Shown: positions 17,843-25,368 of the stretch, piece by piece
Layout of the letters: every line of letters starts with the position of its first letter
Numbering within the stretch: the first letter of the stretch is position 1
From: a virus
Strand: one strand, 5' to 3'
DNA: 33,471 bases
IMG/VR virus record: IMGVR_UViG_3300030329_002175
Coordinates: 1-33,471 of that record
Program-made: the position numbers and the translations under genes
The notes under the pieces: generated by a model
Seen by the model: only the letters and a program-made list of their open reading frames with translations
What the model was told of the DNA's origin: nothing
The model's database searches: none

Positions 17843-18619
17843 TTATCCTTTAATCAATTCGCCCCATAATGAGGCTTTACCATCTATTATTTGTATTACA
17901 TGTACAGTAAATCTACCACCTGTATAATAATCTACCACAGCAAAGGCATGTGCCCATTTATGCTGCCTGCCACCTAACCATTTATTCTTTTCACTGCTCA
18001 TATCCTTTAAGCAACCTAAACTCCAGGCTGACTTTGGTCCATCCATATGCGTTACTGTATCTTGCTGTAAAGCGTGATGATGACCATATATAATATTACA
18101 TCCTAATTTTCTTAGATGATTAGCAGCGTGATATTGGCCTCCAAAATGATGCCCGTGATAGTAGTATAACTTTCCTATCTTTAGATACTCACCTGGTGCA
18201 TGATACTTATAACCACGCTCTTTAAACTTGCCAGCCTTCTCAAATGATAAATCTAAATAAGGATGCTCTGCGTTAAAGAAATCTAACCACTCATCGTGAT
18301 TACCAGCACATATATGCTTTGTCTTTACATTTGCCTTATCCAACGATTCATCAATATCATCTAACAGTTCATTCACACCTTTAATATCTGCCTCTACTTG
18401 AGGTAAGATAAACTCCAATGGCGGTTTTTTCTTTCTCTTCCATTGCCAATGTGAACATCCTGCAAATTCACCTAAATCACCTAAATCAACGTAGATATCT
18501 GGCTTTACTATCTCTATTGCTTGCTTAACTACGCTGATAGCTTTTCTATCGTGTATAGGTGCGTGTTTATCAGGCGTAACAATTGCACGCTTAACGACAC
18601 CTTTGTCGATACTAGCCAT
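17843..18619 (-). CDS. Calcineurin-like metallophosphoesterase
   Basis: This 258-residue protein shows the metal-binding set of the calcineurin-like phosphoesterase fold in order: D17-x-H19 (TPDKHAPIHD), G47-D48 (YVDLGDLGEF), G106-N-H-D109 (CAGNHDEW), H155-x-H157 (YYYHGHHFGG) and G179-H-H-H182 (IYGHHHALQQ). All ligands expected for a two-metal centre appear present. Family members hydrolyse phosphomonoesters, phosphodiesters or nucleic acids, and the substrate cannot be read from sequence. It is cytoplasmic, with no signal peptide. The ribosome site TAGGAG is about ten bases upstream. It is encoded among late genes rather than replication genes, which points to processing of host or phage nucleic acid late in infection, or a virion role; that is inference. 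Confidence 0.85.
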   Translation of the reverse strand: MASIDKGVVKRAIVTPDKHAPIHDRKAISVVKQAIEIVKPDIYVDLGDLGEFAGCSHWQWKRKKKPPLEFILPQVEADIKGVNELLDDIDESLDKANVKTKHICAGNHDEWLDFFNAEHPYLDLSFEKAGKFKERGYKYHAPGEYLKIGKLYYYHGHHFGGQYHAANHLRKLGCNIIYGHHHALQQDTVTHMDGPKSAWSLGCLKDMSSEKNKWLGGRQHKWAHAFAVVDYYTGGRFTVHVIQIIDGKASLWGELIKG

Positions 18620-18631
18620 ATCAAAAAACTC

Positions 18632-18949
18632 CTAACTGAAAAGGTCTCTTTCTTTAAATCCCCAATCAAGTGGTGATGTCCAAAGACCTTTCGCATTAGC
18701 AAGTAAAACTTCTGTTTTACTGCGTGAGAACTTCAAAAATAAGGCGTCACATTCTAAACATGCCCATAATATCGGTTCATCTGTTGCCCCTAATACCTCT
18801 ATCGCTTCCATATCACGTGATTTACAGTGTAAACATTCTTCTGGCTTCTCTGAGAATGATTCTTCATTTTCAACGCCTATAGACTCAATCACGCTATCTG
18901 CTTGATTATCTACGATGAGGTCTTCTAATAATATCATACTACCTATCAA
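18632..18949 (-). CDS. Zinc-ribbon protein
   Basis: This 105-residue protein has an acidic N-terminus and two Cys pairs, C39-x2-C42 (CLHC) and C64-x2-C67 (CLEC), typical of a zinc ribbon. A conserved-looking C-terminus follows, with GLWTSPLDWGFKERDLF. The longest reading starts at TTG 18949, overlapping the upstream gene's TGA. An internal ATG at 18937 (four residues in) has an AGG just upstream and is an equally good start. Zinc ribbons of this size in phages may contact nucleic acid or a polymerase. It sits directly upstream of the phosphoesterase gene. Exact function unknown. Confidence 0.6.
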   Translation of the reverse strand: MIGSMILLEDLIVDNQADSVIESIGVENEESFSEKPEECLHCKSRDMEAIEVLGATDEPILWACLECDALFLKFSRSKTEVLLANAKGLWTSPLDWGFKERDLFS

Positions 18950-19116
18950 ATGCCTAGGTTTTTCTTAACCTTTCCCCAAAGCATATCATCAAGTTTATTT
19001 TTTGAGGATTTGACTAAATAATCTCCTAATACTCCTACTACACTTTTAACTAGATTTTCTGTCATAACATTTTTCATTAGAAAGCCTAGTGCTTTACTTA
19101 TAAGCTTAGATACCAT
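18946..19116 (-). CDS. Small amphipathic protein, ends TGA-TAG
   Basis: This 56-residue protein is shorter than usual gene-calling limits. It reads MVSKLISKALGF, then VMTENLVKSVVGVLGDYLVK, then DDMLWGKVKKNLGI. A strong ribosome site AAGGAG lies six bases before the ATG. It is helical and amphipathic with no clear full membrane span. It lies just downstream of the holin-like gene, so a lysis-related or peripheral-membrane role is possible but unproven. The reading frame ends in TGA at 18946-18948, immediately followed in frame by TAG. This is one of only two TGA-ended genes in the window. Confidence 0.6.
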   Translation of the reverse strand: MVSKLISKALGFLMKNVMTENLVKSVVGVLGDYLVKSSKNKLDDMLWGKVKKNLGI

Positions 19117-19126
19117 AATACTCCTT

Positions 19127-19279
19127 TTATTTTTTAAACTCTTTAATCATTTTTAAAACTAAATATAATATTGTTGTTAACCCTACTAAAACAGATACTA
19201 AATCAGGCAGTATTCCCAATCCTACAACTGCAGCTGAACCCAATCCTGTAATAGTAGTTTTTACCGTATCATCAATCAT
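19127..19279 (-). CDS. Holin-like small membrane protein
   Basis: This 50-residue protein has a short N-terminus (MIDDTVKTTI), two closely spaced hydrophobic segments (about 11-24 and 27-44) joined by a Pro-Asp turn, and a basic C-terminus (KMIKEFKK). This is the layout of small two-helix holins in many marine and T7-like phages, where the hydrophobic core also begins with a Gly/Ala-rich helix. Holins form lesions in the inner membrane that time lysis. A ribosome site AGAAGGG precedes the ATG. A small amphipathic protein lies just downstream. A membrane-anchored virion role cannot be excluded. Confidence 0.6.
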   Translation of the reverse strand: MIDDTVKTTITGLGSAAVVGLGILPDLVSVLVGLTTILYLVLKMIKEFKK

Positions 19280-19290
19280 TAATGTCCCTT

Positions 19291-19422
19291 CTATTCTGTG
19301 GCATTAGTTTCTTCTGTCCAATCGCCACTCCCACCTAGCTCATTCCAAGTAGTAGTGCTATCAAAACTTTCACCTGATGAATCCCACGTATTAAATTTAT
19401 TCTGTTCTTCTGTCCAAGGCAT
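19291..19422 (-). CDS. Tiny Trp-rich hypothetical protein
   Basis: This 43-residue protein starts at an ATG overlapping the upstream adaptor's TAA (TAATG) and ends at TAG. It is acidic and shows a loose internal repetition around Trp: MPWTEEQ, NTWDSS, TTWNEL, GDWTEE. Short Trp/Thr/Ser repeat proteins occur beside tail genes in environmental phages, but I know no assigned function. It is too short for confident evaluation. Its tight coupling to both neighbours argues that it is real. Confidence 0.5.
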   Translation of the reverse strand: MPWTEEQNKFNTWDSSGESFDSTTTWNELGGSGDWTEETNATE

Positions 19423-20093
19423 TAGAAATATGTTGGCTTAATAAAGCCTGTTTGGTTATAGTTTGAACGAGCATATTTTCTGCCTTCTTTAACAGATTCC
19501 ATATATTTTGTATAAAAAATCTTATGTGCATCTAAACTAATATTAGGTGGTAATAAATAACCATCTGATACTACTTTATGCACTAAAGATTCATGAAATT
19601 GACTAGGTAAGTCAAGTTCTTGTTCTAAATCAGTTCCTAAGTCTAAACCTTGAGCAACAGTAAACAATCTCATTTCTTTAACTTCTGAAATAGATTGATA
19701 ATCGCTTGTTTTATCATCACGTGTTACAGCATTAAGAATCTTTTCAACAATACCTATTCTACCACTGTCAATATACCAATACCTCTCATTAGACGAAGAA
19801 CTGGCTGAAGTTATTCCTGTTTCACTATCAAATTCATCATCATCTATGATTGGACTACCAATTAAGCGTGGTATTTCAACATCGTTTACCTGAACACGTA
19901 AAATCTTAATTATATTATCATCTAATTTATAATATCTCTGCCCAGCAACTGTATTCTGAGTAAATGTCTTTTTTAACAACTCTGTTCTAGCACAATAGTC
20001 ATCTTGAGCTCTATTTAAAGACTTTCTAATCTCTGTATAACCCATCTCAGGGTGATGTTGCTTAACTAGTTCAAGTAATTCAAGCTGTTTCAT
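19422..20093 (-). CDS. Head-tail adaptor / connector-like protein
   Basis: This 223-residue protein begins with helices (MKQLELLELVKQHHPEMGYT, then EIRKSLNRAQDDYC). A beta-rich middle follows (TVAGQRYYKLDDNIIKILRV). The C-terminal helix begins with a pattern common in adaptor proteins (LPSQFHESLVHKVVSDGYL). Helix, beta insert, then a helix starting near 'P.....alv' is typical of the adaptors that sit between portal and tail tube in short-tailed phages. It starts at an ATG overlapping the preceding small coiled-coil gene. A second adaptor-like gene lies at 21980-22762. Confidence 0.6.
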   Translation of the reverse strand: MKQLELLELVKQHHPEMGYTEIRKSLNRAQDDYCARTELLKKTFTQNTVAGQRYYKLDDNIIKILRVQVNDVEIPRLIGSPIIDDDEFDSETGITSASSSSNERYWYIDSGRIGIVEKILNAVTRDDKTSDYQSISEVKEMRLFTVAQGLDLGTDLEQELDLPSQFHESLVHKVVSDGYLLPPNISLDAHKIFYTKYMESVKEGRKYARSNYNQTGFIKPTYF

Positions 20094-20263
20094 TAATTCT
20101 CCTTAGAATTATCACTTTCTAATTGTTCTAATATTTCAATTGCTCCTTGAGCTTTAAACATCATTGCTCTATGGTGTTCGTATTGCTCTCGTAACGAAAC
20201 TAAAACCTCTTCATTAGTCATTTTAGATTCTTTCTTTTCTACTTCTTTTTTTACTGCTTTCAT
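20093..20263 (-). CDS. Small coiled-coil protein
   Basis: This 56-residue protein has a basic start (MKAVKKEVEKKESK) and a long helix (about 15-50, EEVLVSLREQYEHHRAMMFK). GAGGAG lies seven bases before the ATG, and its TAA overlaps the ATG of the adaptor downstream. It is typical of tiny coupled genes between tail components, perhaps a helical chaperone or a small structural peptide. It has no recognised domain. Confidence 0.55.
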   Translation of the reverse strand: MKAVKKEVEKKESKMTNEEVLVSLREQYEHHRAMMFKAQGAIEILEQLESDNSKEN

Positions 20264-20282
20264 TATTACTCCTCTTATCTTA

Positions 20283-21980
20283 TTATGAACCTACCATACC
20301 AAGGTCTGGCTGAGAATCAACTCCGCCACCTATATAATTCCATAAACTCCCATCAGATATAAATATATATACTCCGTTCGCTTCCATGACATCATGGTCT
20401 GAATGTATACCTCTAACCAAGGCTGTGCCTTCTGTGCCATGAAATGTTAATTTCTCTCCCCCAGTATTATTAACTATAATCATTTGTCCTGCAGTCCCAG
20501 TTCCAGCAAATCTTATGCCAGTTCTTGCTCCACCATTAGCATCAATGTTAACACAAGTTGCAGTGATAGGAATTTCACCATCATTAGCAAGATTATTAAC
20601 CGATGTACGAGTTGCAATTGTAGGTCCTGCAGAAGTTAATCCTCCAGCTATAGTCAAATCTCCATCTGAGGCTAAGCTCATTTTTGAAGCACCAGCAACA
20701 GATGTATTATTATAATCCCAATGCAATTTATAATCTGTATTATCACTGCCATCAAATCCCATTGACCATCGTAAAGCACCAGCTTCATAGAATGCATATT
20801 TAGAATCATAGCCTGCATCAGCCACTAAGTAAGATGCTACGTTAGTACTACCAGCTATACTCCCATCTATCGCCACAGTATCTGCTATTATACTTATCCG
20901 TCCATTCATGTTATTGTGAATAATCTCACCATTACCAAATGTCAAGTCATTACCAGTTACTGTTAAATCACCAGCAATCGTTACATTATCCGAGGTATCC
21001 ATTGTAATAGTATCCCCACCATCGGATGCTTGTATTACGTTACCTTCTAGTCTTAATTTTCCATCGTGAGTAATACGTGCTCTTTCCGCAGCAGCGCTAC
21101 CACTCTCCATTAGTTTTATCACGTAATCAAAATCTTCTGCTCCACCAGTTCCATCGGTCACTACAGCGGCTAACTGCATTCCAATTTCATAATTACCTAC
21201 TGATGATTCAGTTTCAAAATCTATCCCTAATCCAGAACCTGCCGCAGGTGTTCCATTAATGTTTTGCTTTAAATGCAATATAGATGTTACACTATTAGTA
21301 TTTCCAGATACATTATTAAGTATTGCCAAACCAGTATTATGAACATGATGCACGGTAATATCTATATCTGCTCCAAAGCCTAAAATTGCTGTATCCTTTG
21401 ATAAAACAGCACTATCAGCGAATTGAACATCATCATTAGAAAAGGTTAGAATTGCACCACCTGAGCCAGAAATGTTATTTCCTGTTACTGTAAGGTCGCC
21501 TGCAATTACAACGTCACCGTCATTTTCTACAGTTAGTTTTGAAACATAACTACCAGAAGTATAAGAGTCTAATGTAACATTACCACCATCTGCAAAATTT
21601 AATCTCCATGTATCAGAATTATCTTCAGAATTATCAGCTTCAAATATCATTTGCAATGCATTACCAGTATTAGCCTTAAAAGTATATGCATTTGAACCAG
21701 AGATTACTGTTGATGAACCTCCAAAAGTTAAACTACTAGCTACTGTTAATGCTCCTGACATTGAAACATCTCCAGTTAAAGTAGATGCTCCAGCTACTGC
21801 GAATGTCCCTGAGGAAGAAACTCCCGTAGTTGAAACTTTAAGTGCAGAAGCCGTACCATCGCCATCCTCCATAAATCTTAAAGTCGAATCTATCCCTGTT
21901 GTATTACTATCATCAGCACTTTGAATCTTTAGTAATAAAGGGTATGACGAAGCTATCGTCTTTCCACTTAAACTTGCCAT
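20283..21980 (-). CDS. Repeat-rich fibre or spike-like structural protein
   Basis: This 565-residue protein is rich in Gly, Ser, Thr, Asn and Asp, with beta-helix-like repeats. The module D-G-D-(L/V)-x-I-A-G-D-L-T-V-T-G-N occurs at least twice (near residues 155-170 and 335-350), with shorter variants elsewhere. The N-terminus (MASLSGKTIASSYPLLLKIQ) is typical of environmental-phage fibre-like proteins that start with a short attachment segment. The C-terminus is beta-rich (YIFISDGSLWNYIGGG). Such proteins are usually trimeric fibres, needles or head fibres that contact the host or decorate the virion. It lies between two adaptor genes, so a neck or tail attachment point is more likely than a capsid one. 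The exact position is inference. Confidence 0.65.
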   Translation of the reverse strand: MASLSGKTIASSYPLLLKIQSADDSNTTGIDSTLRFMEDGDGTASALKVSTTGVSSSGTFAVAGASTLTGDVSMSGALTVASSLTFGGSSTVISGSNAYTFKANTGNALQMIFEADNSEDNSDTWRLNFADGGNVTLDSYTSGSYVSKLTVENDGDVVIAGDLTVTGNNISGSGGAILTFSNDDVQFADSAVLSKDTAILGFGADIDITVHHVHNTGLAILNNVSGNTNSVTSILHLKQNINGTPAAGSGLGIDFETESSVGNYEIGMQLAAVVTDGTGGAEDFDYVIKLMESGSAAAERARITHDGKLRLEGNVIQASDGGDTITMDTSDNVTIAGDLTVTGNDLTFGNGEIIHNNMNGRISIIADTVAIDGSIAGSTNVASYLVADAGYDSKYAFYEAGALRWSMGFDGSDNTDYKLHWDYNNTSVAGASKMSLASDGDLTIAGGLTSAGPTIATRTSVNNLANDGEIPITATCVNIDANGGARTGIRFAGTGTAGQMIIVNNTGGEKLTFHGTEGTALVRGIHSDHDVMEANGVYIFISDGSLWNYIGGGVDSQPDLGMVGS

Positions 21981-22762
21981 TACTTTTGCCCTCCAATATT
22001 AAATTTCATCATATATTCACTACGTAATGCCATCATTCTTTCTGTATACCATTTATATTTTTGGTCTGCTACAGACATGGCTGCTTGAACGACTCCTATC
22101 GTAGAACCTATCATTTCGTCGTCTTCTTCTTTTAATAATTCAAATAATTCTTGACCATCAGCAGGTAAATCCTCATTAAATAACTTTCTAATTACATCTA
22201 AAGATAATGAATTAGCAGAAGTATCATCTACTAAATCAAGCAATTTCCTACCTAATGTCATTACTGACGCATATAAAAGGACATGCTCATAATATTCATT
22301 AGGAAAATTATCAATACTACTAATTCCTTCATCAGATTGAAAATTAGTTACCACGTACTCTGGAATGTAATATATTTTACCTGGTTCCCCTGATACTATT
22401 GCAGGCTTAATAGCTAGCTGATTATTTAGAATATAATATACAGGGTCGTCTGAAGTAGCATAATGTAAAGAATCTGTATTAGCTACAAAAGGAGCCAATC
22501 TATGAGAAACTCTCCGACAAGGTAATTCATTACGTGATACATACTCTACCCATCTCATATTATCAACATCGGTTAATACGTCAGTTGTAATAGTTGATAA
22601 TGTAGAAAAGTCCATAGCATTATATGAATCAGTCTTCTTCAGCTTATCTATCACATCATAACAGCCATCTATTACAAATTGTTCTAATGCATCGTCAGCT
22701 GCAGTAATTAATGCGCCTGTTAAGTCTTGTATCCTTTTTTGAAAATTCACTACAAATGCCAC
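21980..22762 (-). CDS. Second head-tail adaptor-like protein
   Basis: This 260-residue protein starts with GTG 22762, overlapping the TAG of the basic gene upstream, with AAGGG about ten bases earlier. It has an N-terminal helix (about 1-40), a beta-rich region containing DDPVYYILNNQLAIKPAIVS (about 105-125), and a C-terminal helical part with FPNEYYEHVLLYASVMTLGR (about 152-171) and acidic residues. The layout resembles tail-tube adaptor proteins that stack on the portal. The pattern is shared in outline with the 223-residue protein at 19422-20093, so the neck may have two related rings. The identification rests on pattern, not on a search. Confidence 0.55.
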   Translation of the reverse strand: MAFVVNFQKRIQDLTGALITAADDALEQFVIDGCYDVIDKLKKTDSYNAMDFSTLSTITTDVLTDVDNMRWVEYVSRNELPCRRVSHRLAPFVANTDSLHYATSDDPVYYILNNQLAIKPAIVSGEPGKIYYIPEYVVTNFQSDEGISSIDNFPNEYYEHVLLYASVMTLGRKLLDLVDDTSANSLSLDVIRKLFNEDLPADGQELFELLKEEDDEMIGSTIGVVQAAMSVADQKYKWYTERMMALRSEYMMKFNIGGQK

Positions 22763-22875
22763 TATTTTTTACCCTTTTTCACTTTACTATCAGTATTCAT
22801 TTTACGCCTAGTATCGGGCTTGGCTTTACCATGCCACGGATTCCCGACACTATTGCTGTTAACTCTGGTAGGCAA
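22762..22875 (-). CDS. Small basic protein, TTG start
   Basis: This 37-residue reading frame starts with TTG behind AGGAGA six bases upstream, and ends TAG overlapping the GTG of the next gene. The sequence is MPTRVNSNSVGNPWHGKAKP at the start and ends KVKKGKK. It is basic with little hydrophobic content. It lies immediately downstream of the arginine-rich gene and fills the only space before the adaptor gene. A nucleic-acid or capsid-interior role would suit its charge, but this is inference. Confidence 0.45.
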   Translation of the reverse strand: MPTRVNSNSVGNPWHGKAKPDTRRKMNTDSKVKKGKK

Positions 22876-22877
22876 TC

Positions 22878-22997
22878 TTATCTCCTGCCTCTTGCACGAG
22901 CTGGTCTTAGACCTCGTCTAGTTGCTATACTAGTTTTTCTAGCTCTTGATTTTTTAGTGGCTTTAGGGCCTCTTCTTCGTCGTCTAATAGCTGTCAT
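22878..22997 (-). CDS. Arginine-rich protamine-like small protein
   Basis: This 39-residue protein has a textbook ribosome site (AAGGAGG, about six bases before the ATG) and is almost entirely basic: MTAIRRRRRGPKATKKSRAR at the start and GLRPARARGRR at the end. About half of the residues are Arg or Lys and there is no acidic residue. Such composition is typical of DNA-condensing peptides, or of small RNA/DNA-binding tails. It sits in the head gene block, so a packaged DNA-binding role is plausible. No homologue is recognised. Confidence 0.65.
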   Translation of the reverse strand: MTAIRRRRRGPKATKKSRARKTSIATRRGLRPARARGRR

Positions 22998-23022
22998 AAT
23001 GCTATCCTCCTTATGTTATATA

Positions 23023-24282
23023 TTATAGCGGAACTATTGCAGATTGAACCCATTGCCCAGAATGGTAGGTATCCGTGCTAGAACCGCCTGTTTCAAATTC
23101 AAATTTTATTCTTAAAAACTCCGCTCGAACAGATGCAGAATCAGTTCCGGACCAAACGACTGGAGGTATAAGGTAGGTAGCGCCTTCAATAGCATAGTTC
23201 CACATAACATCATCAACAAATTTCTGCACCTCAAACCAATTCTCTTTATCAGTAGACCCTTCTAGAAATACTGAAATACCTATATTCCCATCACCCTTTT
23301 TTCTTACTGATGAATGGAATCTGTCCATAATAAATGTAAAACCATTAAAAGCTTCTTTAGGTAATATCTCTGTAACTACAGTATCTCCTCCTACATATGG
23401 ATGTTGCCACCATACTGTCCAAACGCCATTAATCTTTGTTTCTGAGCCCATAGGCATTCCATAGTTTATAGGCCTCAGAGAGCCATCTGCTCCATTAAAA
23501 AGCCGATTACCACCTAGGTAAAAGGGATTGATTGATAATCCAGGAGCTTCTCCAGATTTAATCATATGAGGGCCTTTCGCTGCTTCCCATGGAGTTGAAA
23601 AAGCTTGTTTACTCAAGTATGATACCTGTGCAGGTGAATTTACTTCAAATTCAAAAGTCCCATCACTATCAAAGAAGTCTGTATCATTATCAACATTAAA
23701 GTTAATCATTAACCCTGGAGCAATAACCCTAGGAACCTGTAGGTTTCCATTACTACCTCTCCATCCTGAGAGCGTATCAGAATCTACACCTGAAGGGAGG
23801 CGACTTGTCATCATATTACTAGCATTGTATCCACGATGCACACCGTTCGGAGGGCCTCCACCGCGGTCAAATCTAACTGTGAATCCACATATAGGACTGA
23901 AATCAGGTGCTTCCAGACCAGTATCTATATTAGTAGAGTTATGTGTAGTTAGTCCTACTGTTCCATCAATAAATGCATCTGGTTGTCGAAATGTTTCAAC
24001 ATAACTTGTGTCGTCACCAAATATAGCCTCATATAGCTTCATATGTATTGAGAAATTATTACTATTAGTCGTAGCATTCGAACCTGTATTTGTGATATCC
24101 CATCCAGGCCAATCATTCCATAAACAATCATCAACTGCCCAAACATCTACTAATCCAGAGGTATTCTGAAACTTTCCTGTACTAGTCAGTACTTGTATAA
24201 AAAAAGTATGGCTTAACTTCAATGCAGGAAGCATTTTATTCTTCCAAGGCGTACAGTATGGTAATCCTGCTCTATCAGCCAT
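23023..24282 (-). CDS. Probable head decoration protein, large paralogue
   Basis: This 419-residue beta-rich protein has many Gly, Asn, Thr and Trp residues. Its C-terminal part carries EGSTDKENWFEVQ (G342 to W349), followed about 45 residues later by AEFLRIKFEF. The same two-part motif occurs in the next two genes upstream, so the three proteins likely share a beta-sandwich module. The N-terminal 270 residues are not shared and may be a larger surface domain (KMLPALKLSHTFF near the start). It sits between the smaller paralogues and the neck genes. A role as decoration or head-surface protein is inferred. Confidence 0.55.
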   Translation of the reverse strand: MADRAGLPYCTPWKNKMLPALKLSHTFFIQVLTSTGKFQNTSGLVDVWAVDDCLWNDWPGWDITNTGSNATTNSNNFSIHMKLYEAIFGDDTSYVETFRQPDAFIDGTVGLTTHNSTNIDTGLEAPDFSPICGFTVRFDRGGGPPNGVHRGYNASNMMTSRLPSGVDSDTLSGWRGSNGNLQVPRVIAPGLMINFNVDNDTDFFDSDGTFEFEVNSPAQVSYLSKQAFSTPWEAAKGPHMIKSGEAPGLSINPFYLGGNRLFNGADGSLRPINYGMPMGSETKINGVWTVWWQHPYVGGDTVVTEILPKEAFNGFTFIMDRFHSSVRKKGDGNIGISVFLEGSTDKENWFEVQKFVDDVMWNYAIEGATYLIPPVVWSGTDSASVRAEFLRIKFEFETGGSSTDTYHSGQWVQSAIVPL

Positions 24283-24283
24283 C

Positions 24284-24769
24284 TTAGTGAGGTACCACGT
24301 GAATCATAATAGATTCATTCTGTGCATTAGCCGCTGCAGTTAATTCTAATCTCATATAAGGCATTCTGCCTTTTGCATCATAATCATATACTGCCGCTTT
24401 AGTTAGATTGTCAAGAGTAACCCCATCCAATAAATCTGTATGCAAATCTACCCAATTAATGCTATCTACAGAACCTTGAACACTACAATCCATTTCAAGA
24501 GCTCCACCTAAATCACTTCCACCAGAGTTTAATACTACAGTAAAATCTCCCATTATAGGGAAATCAAAAGGATGTGTGTAATCTGGGTCAGTACCACCAT
24601 CCATATTAAAAATACAATAATATCCCATTGTACCTGTAACGCCTCCATTGGCAATTTTTCCCATAGGAGTCGTATATGGAAGCACGTCTGGATTATCACT
24701 ATCTAAATCATCTGTTGCTGTCATATCAGCTATTCGGCTCCATTTTGTGCCTAATAATTCAGCTGCCAT
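24284..24769 (-). CDS. Probable decoration protein, middle paralogue
   Basis: This 161-residue beta-rich protein has a strong ribosome site, AAGGAAGG. The shared module lies near residues 93-142: QGSVDSINWVDLHTDL, then MPYMRLELTA. It resembles jelly-roll or discoidin-like sandwiches of the type used for capsid decoration or carbohydrate contact. It is the shortest of the three paralogues and starts just past the stem-loop. Function beyond likely virion decoration cannot be read from sequence. Confidence 0.55.
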   Translation of the reverse strand: MAAELLGTKWSRIADMTATDDLDSDNPDVLPYTTPMGKIANGGVTGTMGYYCIFNMDGGTDPDYTHPFDFPIMGDFTVVLNSGGSDLGGALEMDCSVQGSVDSINWVDLHTDLLDGVTLDNLTKAAVYDYDAKGRMPYMRLELTAAANAQNESIMIHVVPH

Positions 24770-24793
24770 ATCTTTCCTTCCTTAAAATTTGTA

Positions 24794-24821
24794 GTAATAG
24801 GGAGCCGAAGCTCCCCATTAC
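24794..24821 (-). terminator. Strong UUCG stem-loop between decoration genes
   Basis: On the minus strand the stem GGGAGC / GCTCCC closes a TTCG loop (C-UUCG-G, the extra-stable tetraloop). After a single mismatch, five more pairs extend it (GTAAT / ATTAC). It lies in the 72-base gap between two head genes. No clear U-run follows, only ATTTT about 10 bases on, so it may be an attenuator or an RNA processing/stability element rather than a full terminator. Confidence 0.45.
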
Positions 24822-24841
24822 ACTATTAACTAACTAACTTA

Positions 24842-25351
24842 TTATGATGGGTCAGCGCCTATACCAGCAACTCCAACCGAGCTTTCGTCAACTCCATCAG
24901 CTAATCCGCCTACAAAGAAAACACCTTCCCATGTAGTCAAATCATCATTTCCATCATTCCAAGACAATCTATACCAAGGCAATTGATAACTCGTTAAATC
25001 AACTGCATGTAATTGTACTCCTGCTACATTAGGCTCTGTATCGTCATCTAATGATGAACCAATCATTACCCAATTTTTACCGTCTATAGAGCCATCAAGA
25101 TGAAAGTCTGATGTTTCATTAGCACCAGCAGTTGTAGTATTAAAACCTACAACAATTTTACTTCCATTGATTAATGCTCCTGGGATTCCAGGACTTACAA
25201 CCTCAGCATCTGTATCAGTAGGGTTGATAACATCAGTAGTTAAATAAGACATTCCGCCTTCTGAAACTACTTTCCACCTACTATAAGCTGAATCATTAAC
25301 ATGAGTTGTACCATCAGTTACAGTTGCGCTTTTTATTCCTATTACTGCCAT
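24842..25351 (-). CDS. Probable decoration protein, first paralogue
   Basis: This 169-residue protein begins just downstream of the major capsid gene, behind GGGGGA. It is rich in Gly, Thr, Val and Asp and predicted beta. The shared module lies at residues 85-131: LDGSIDGKNWVMIGSSL (G87 to W94), then LPWYRLSW. This position directly after the coat gene is typical of decoration or cement proteins. A host-binding role on the capsid surface is an alternative. The stem-loop at 24794-24821 follows its stop. Confidence 0.55.
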   Translation of the reverse strand: MAVIGIKSATVTDGTTHVNDSAYSRWKVVSEGGMSYLTTDVINPTDTDAEVVSPGIPGALINGSKIVVGFNTTTAGANETSDFHLDGSIDGKNWVMIGSSLDDDTEPNVAGVQLHAVDLTSYQLPWYRLSWNDGNDDLTTWEGVFFVGGLADGVDESSVGVAGIGADPS

Positions 25352-25368
25352 TTATCTATCCCCCTCTC

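Noticed and set aside
20515-21259. Plus-strand ORFs opposite the fibre-like gene
   Set aside because: Antisense shadows of a Gly/Thr-rich repeat gene, without starts or recognisable products.
22997-23040. TATAAT-like sequence ahead of the arginine-rich gene (minus strand)
   Set aside because: It matches a consensus -10 box, but I see no good -35 at proper spacing. In AT-rich DNA such matches are common, and it lies at the end of the preceding gene.
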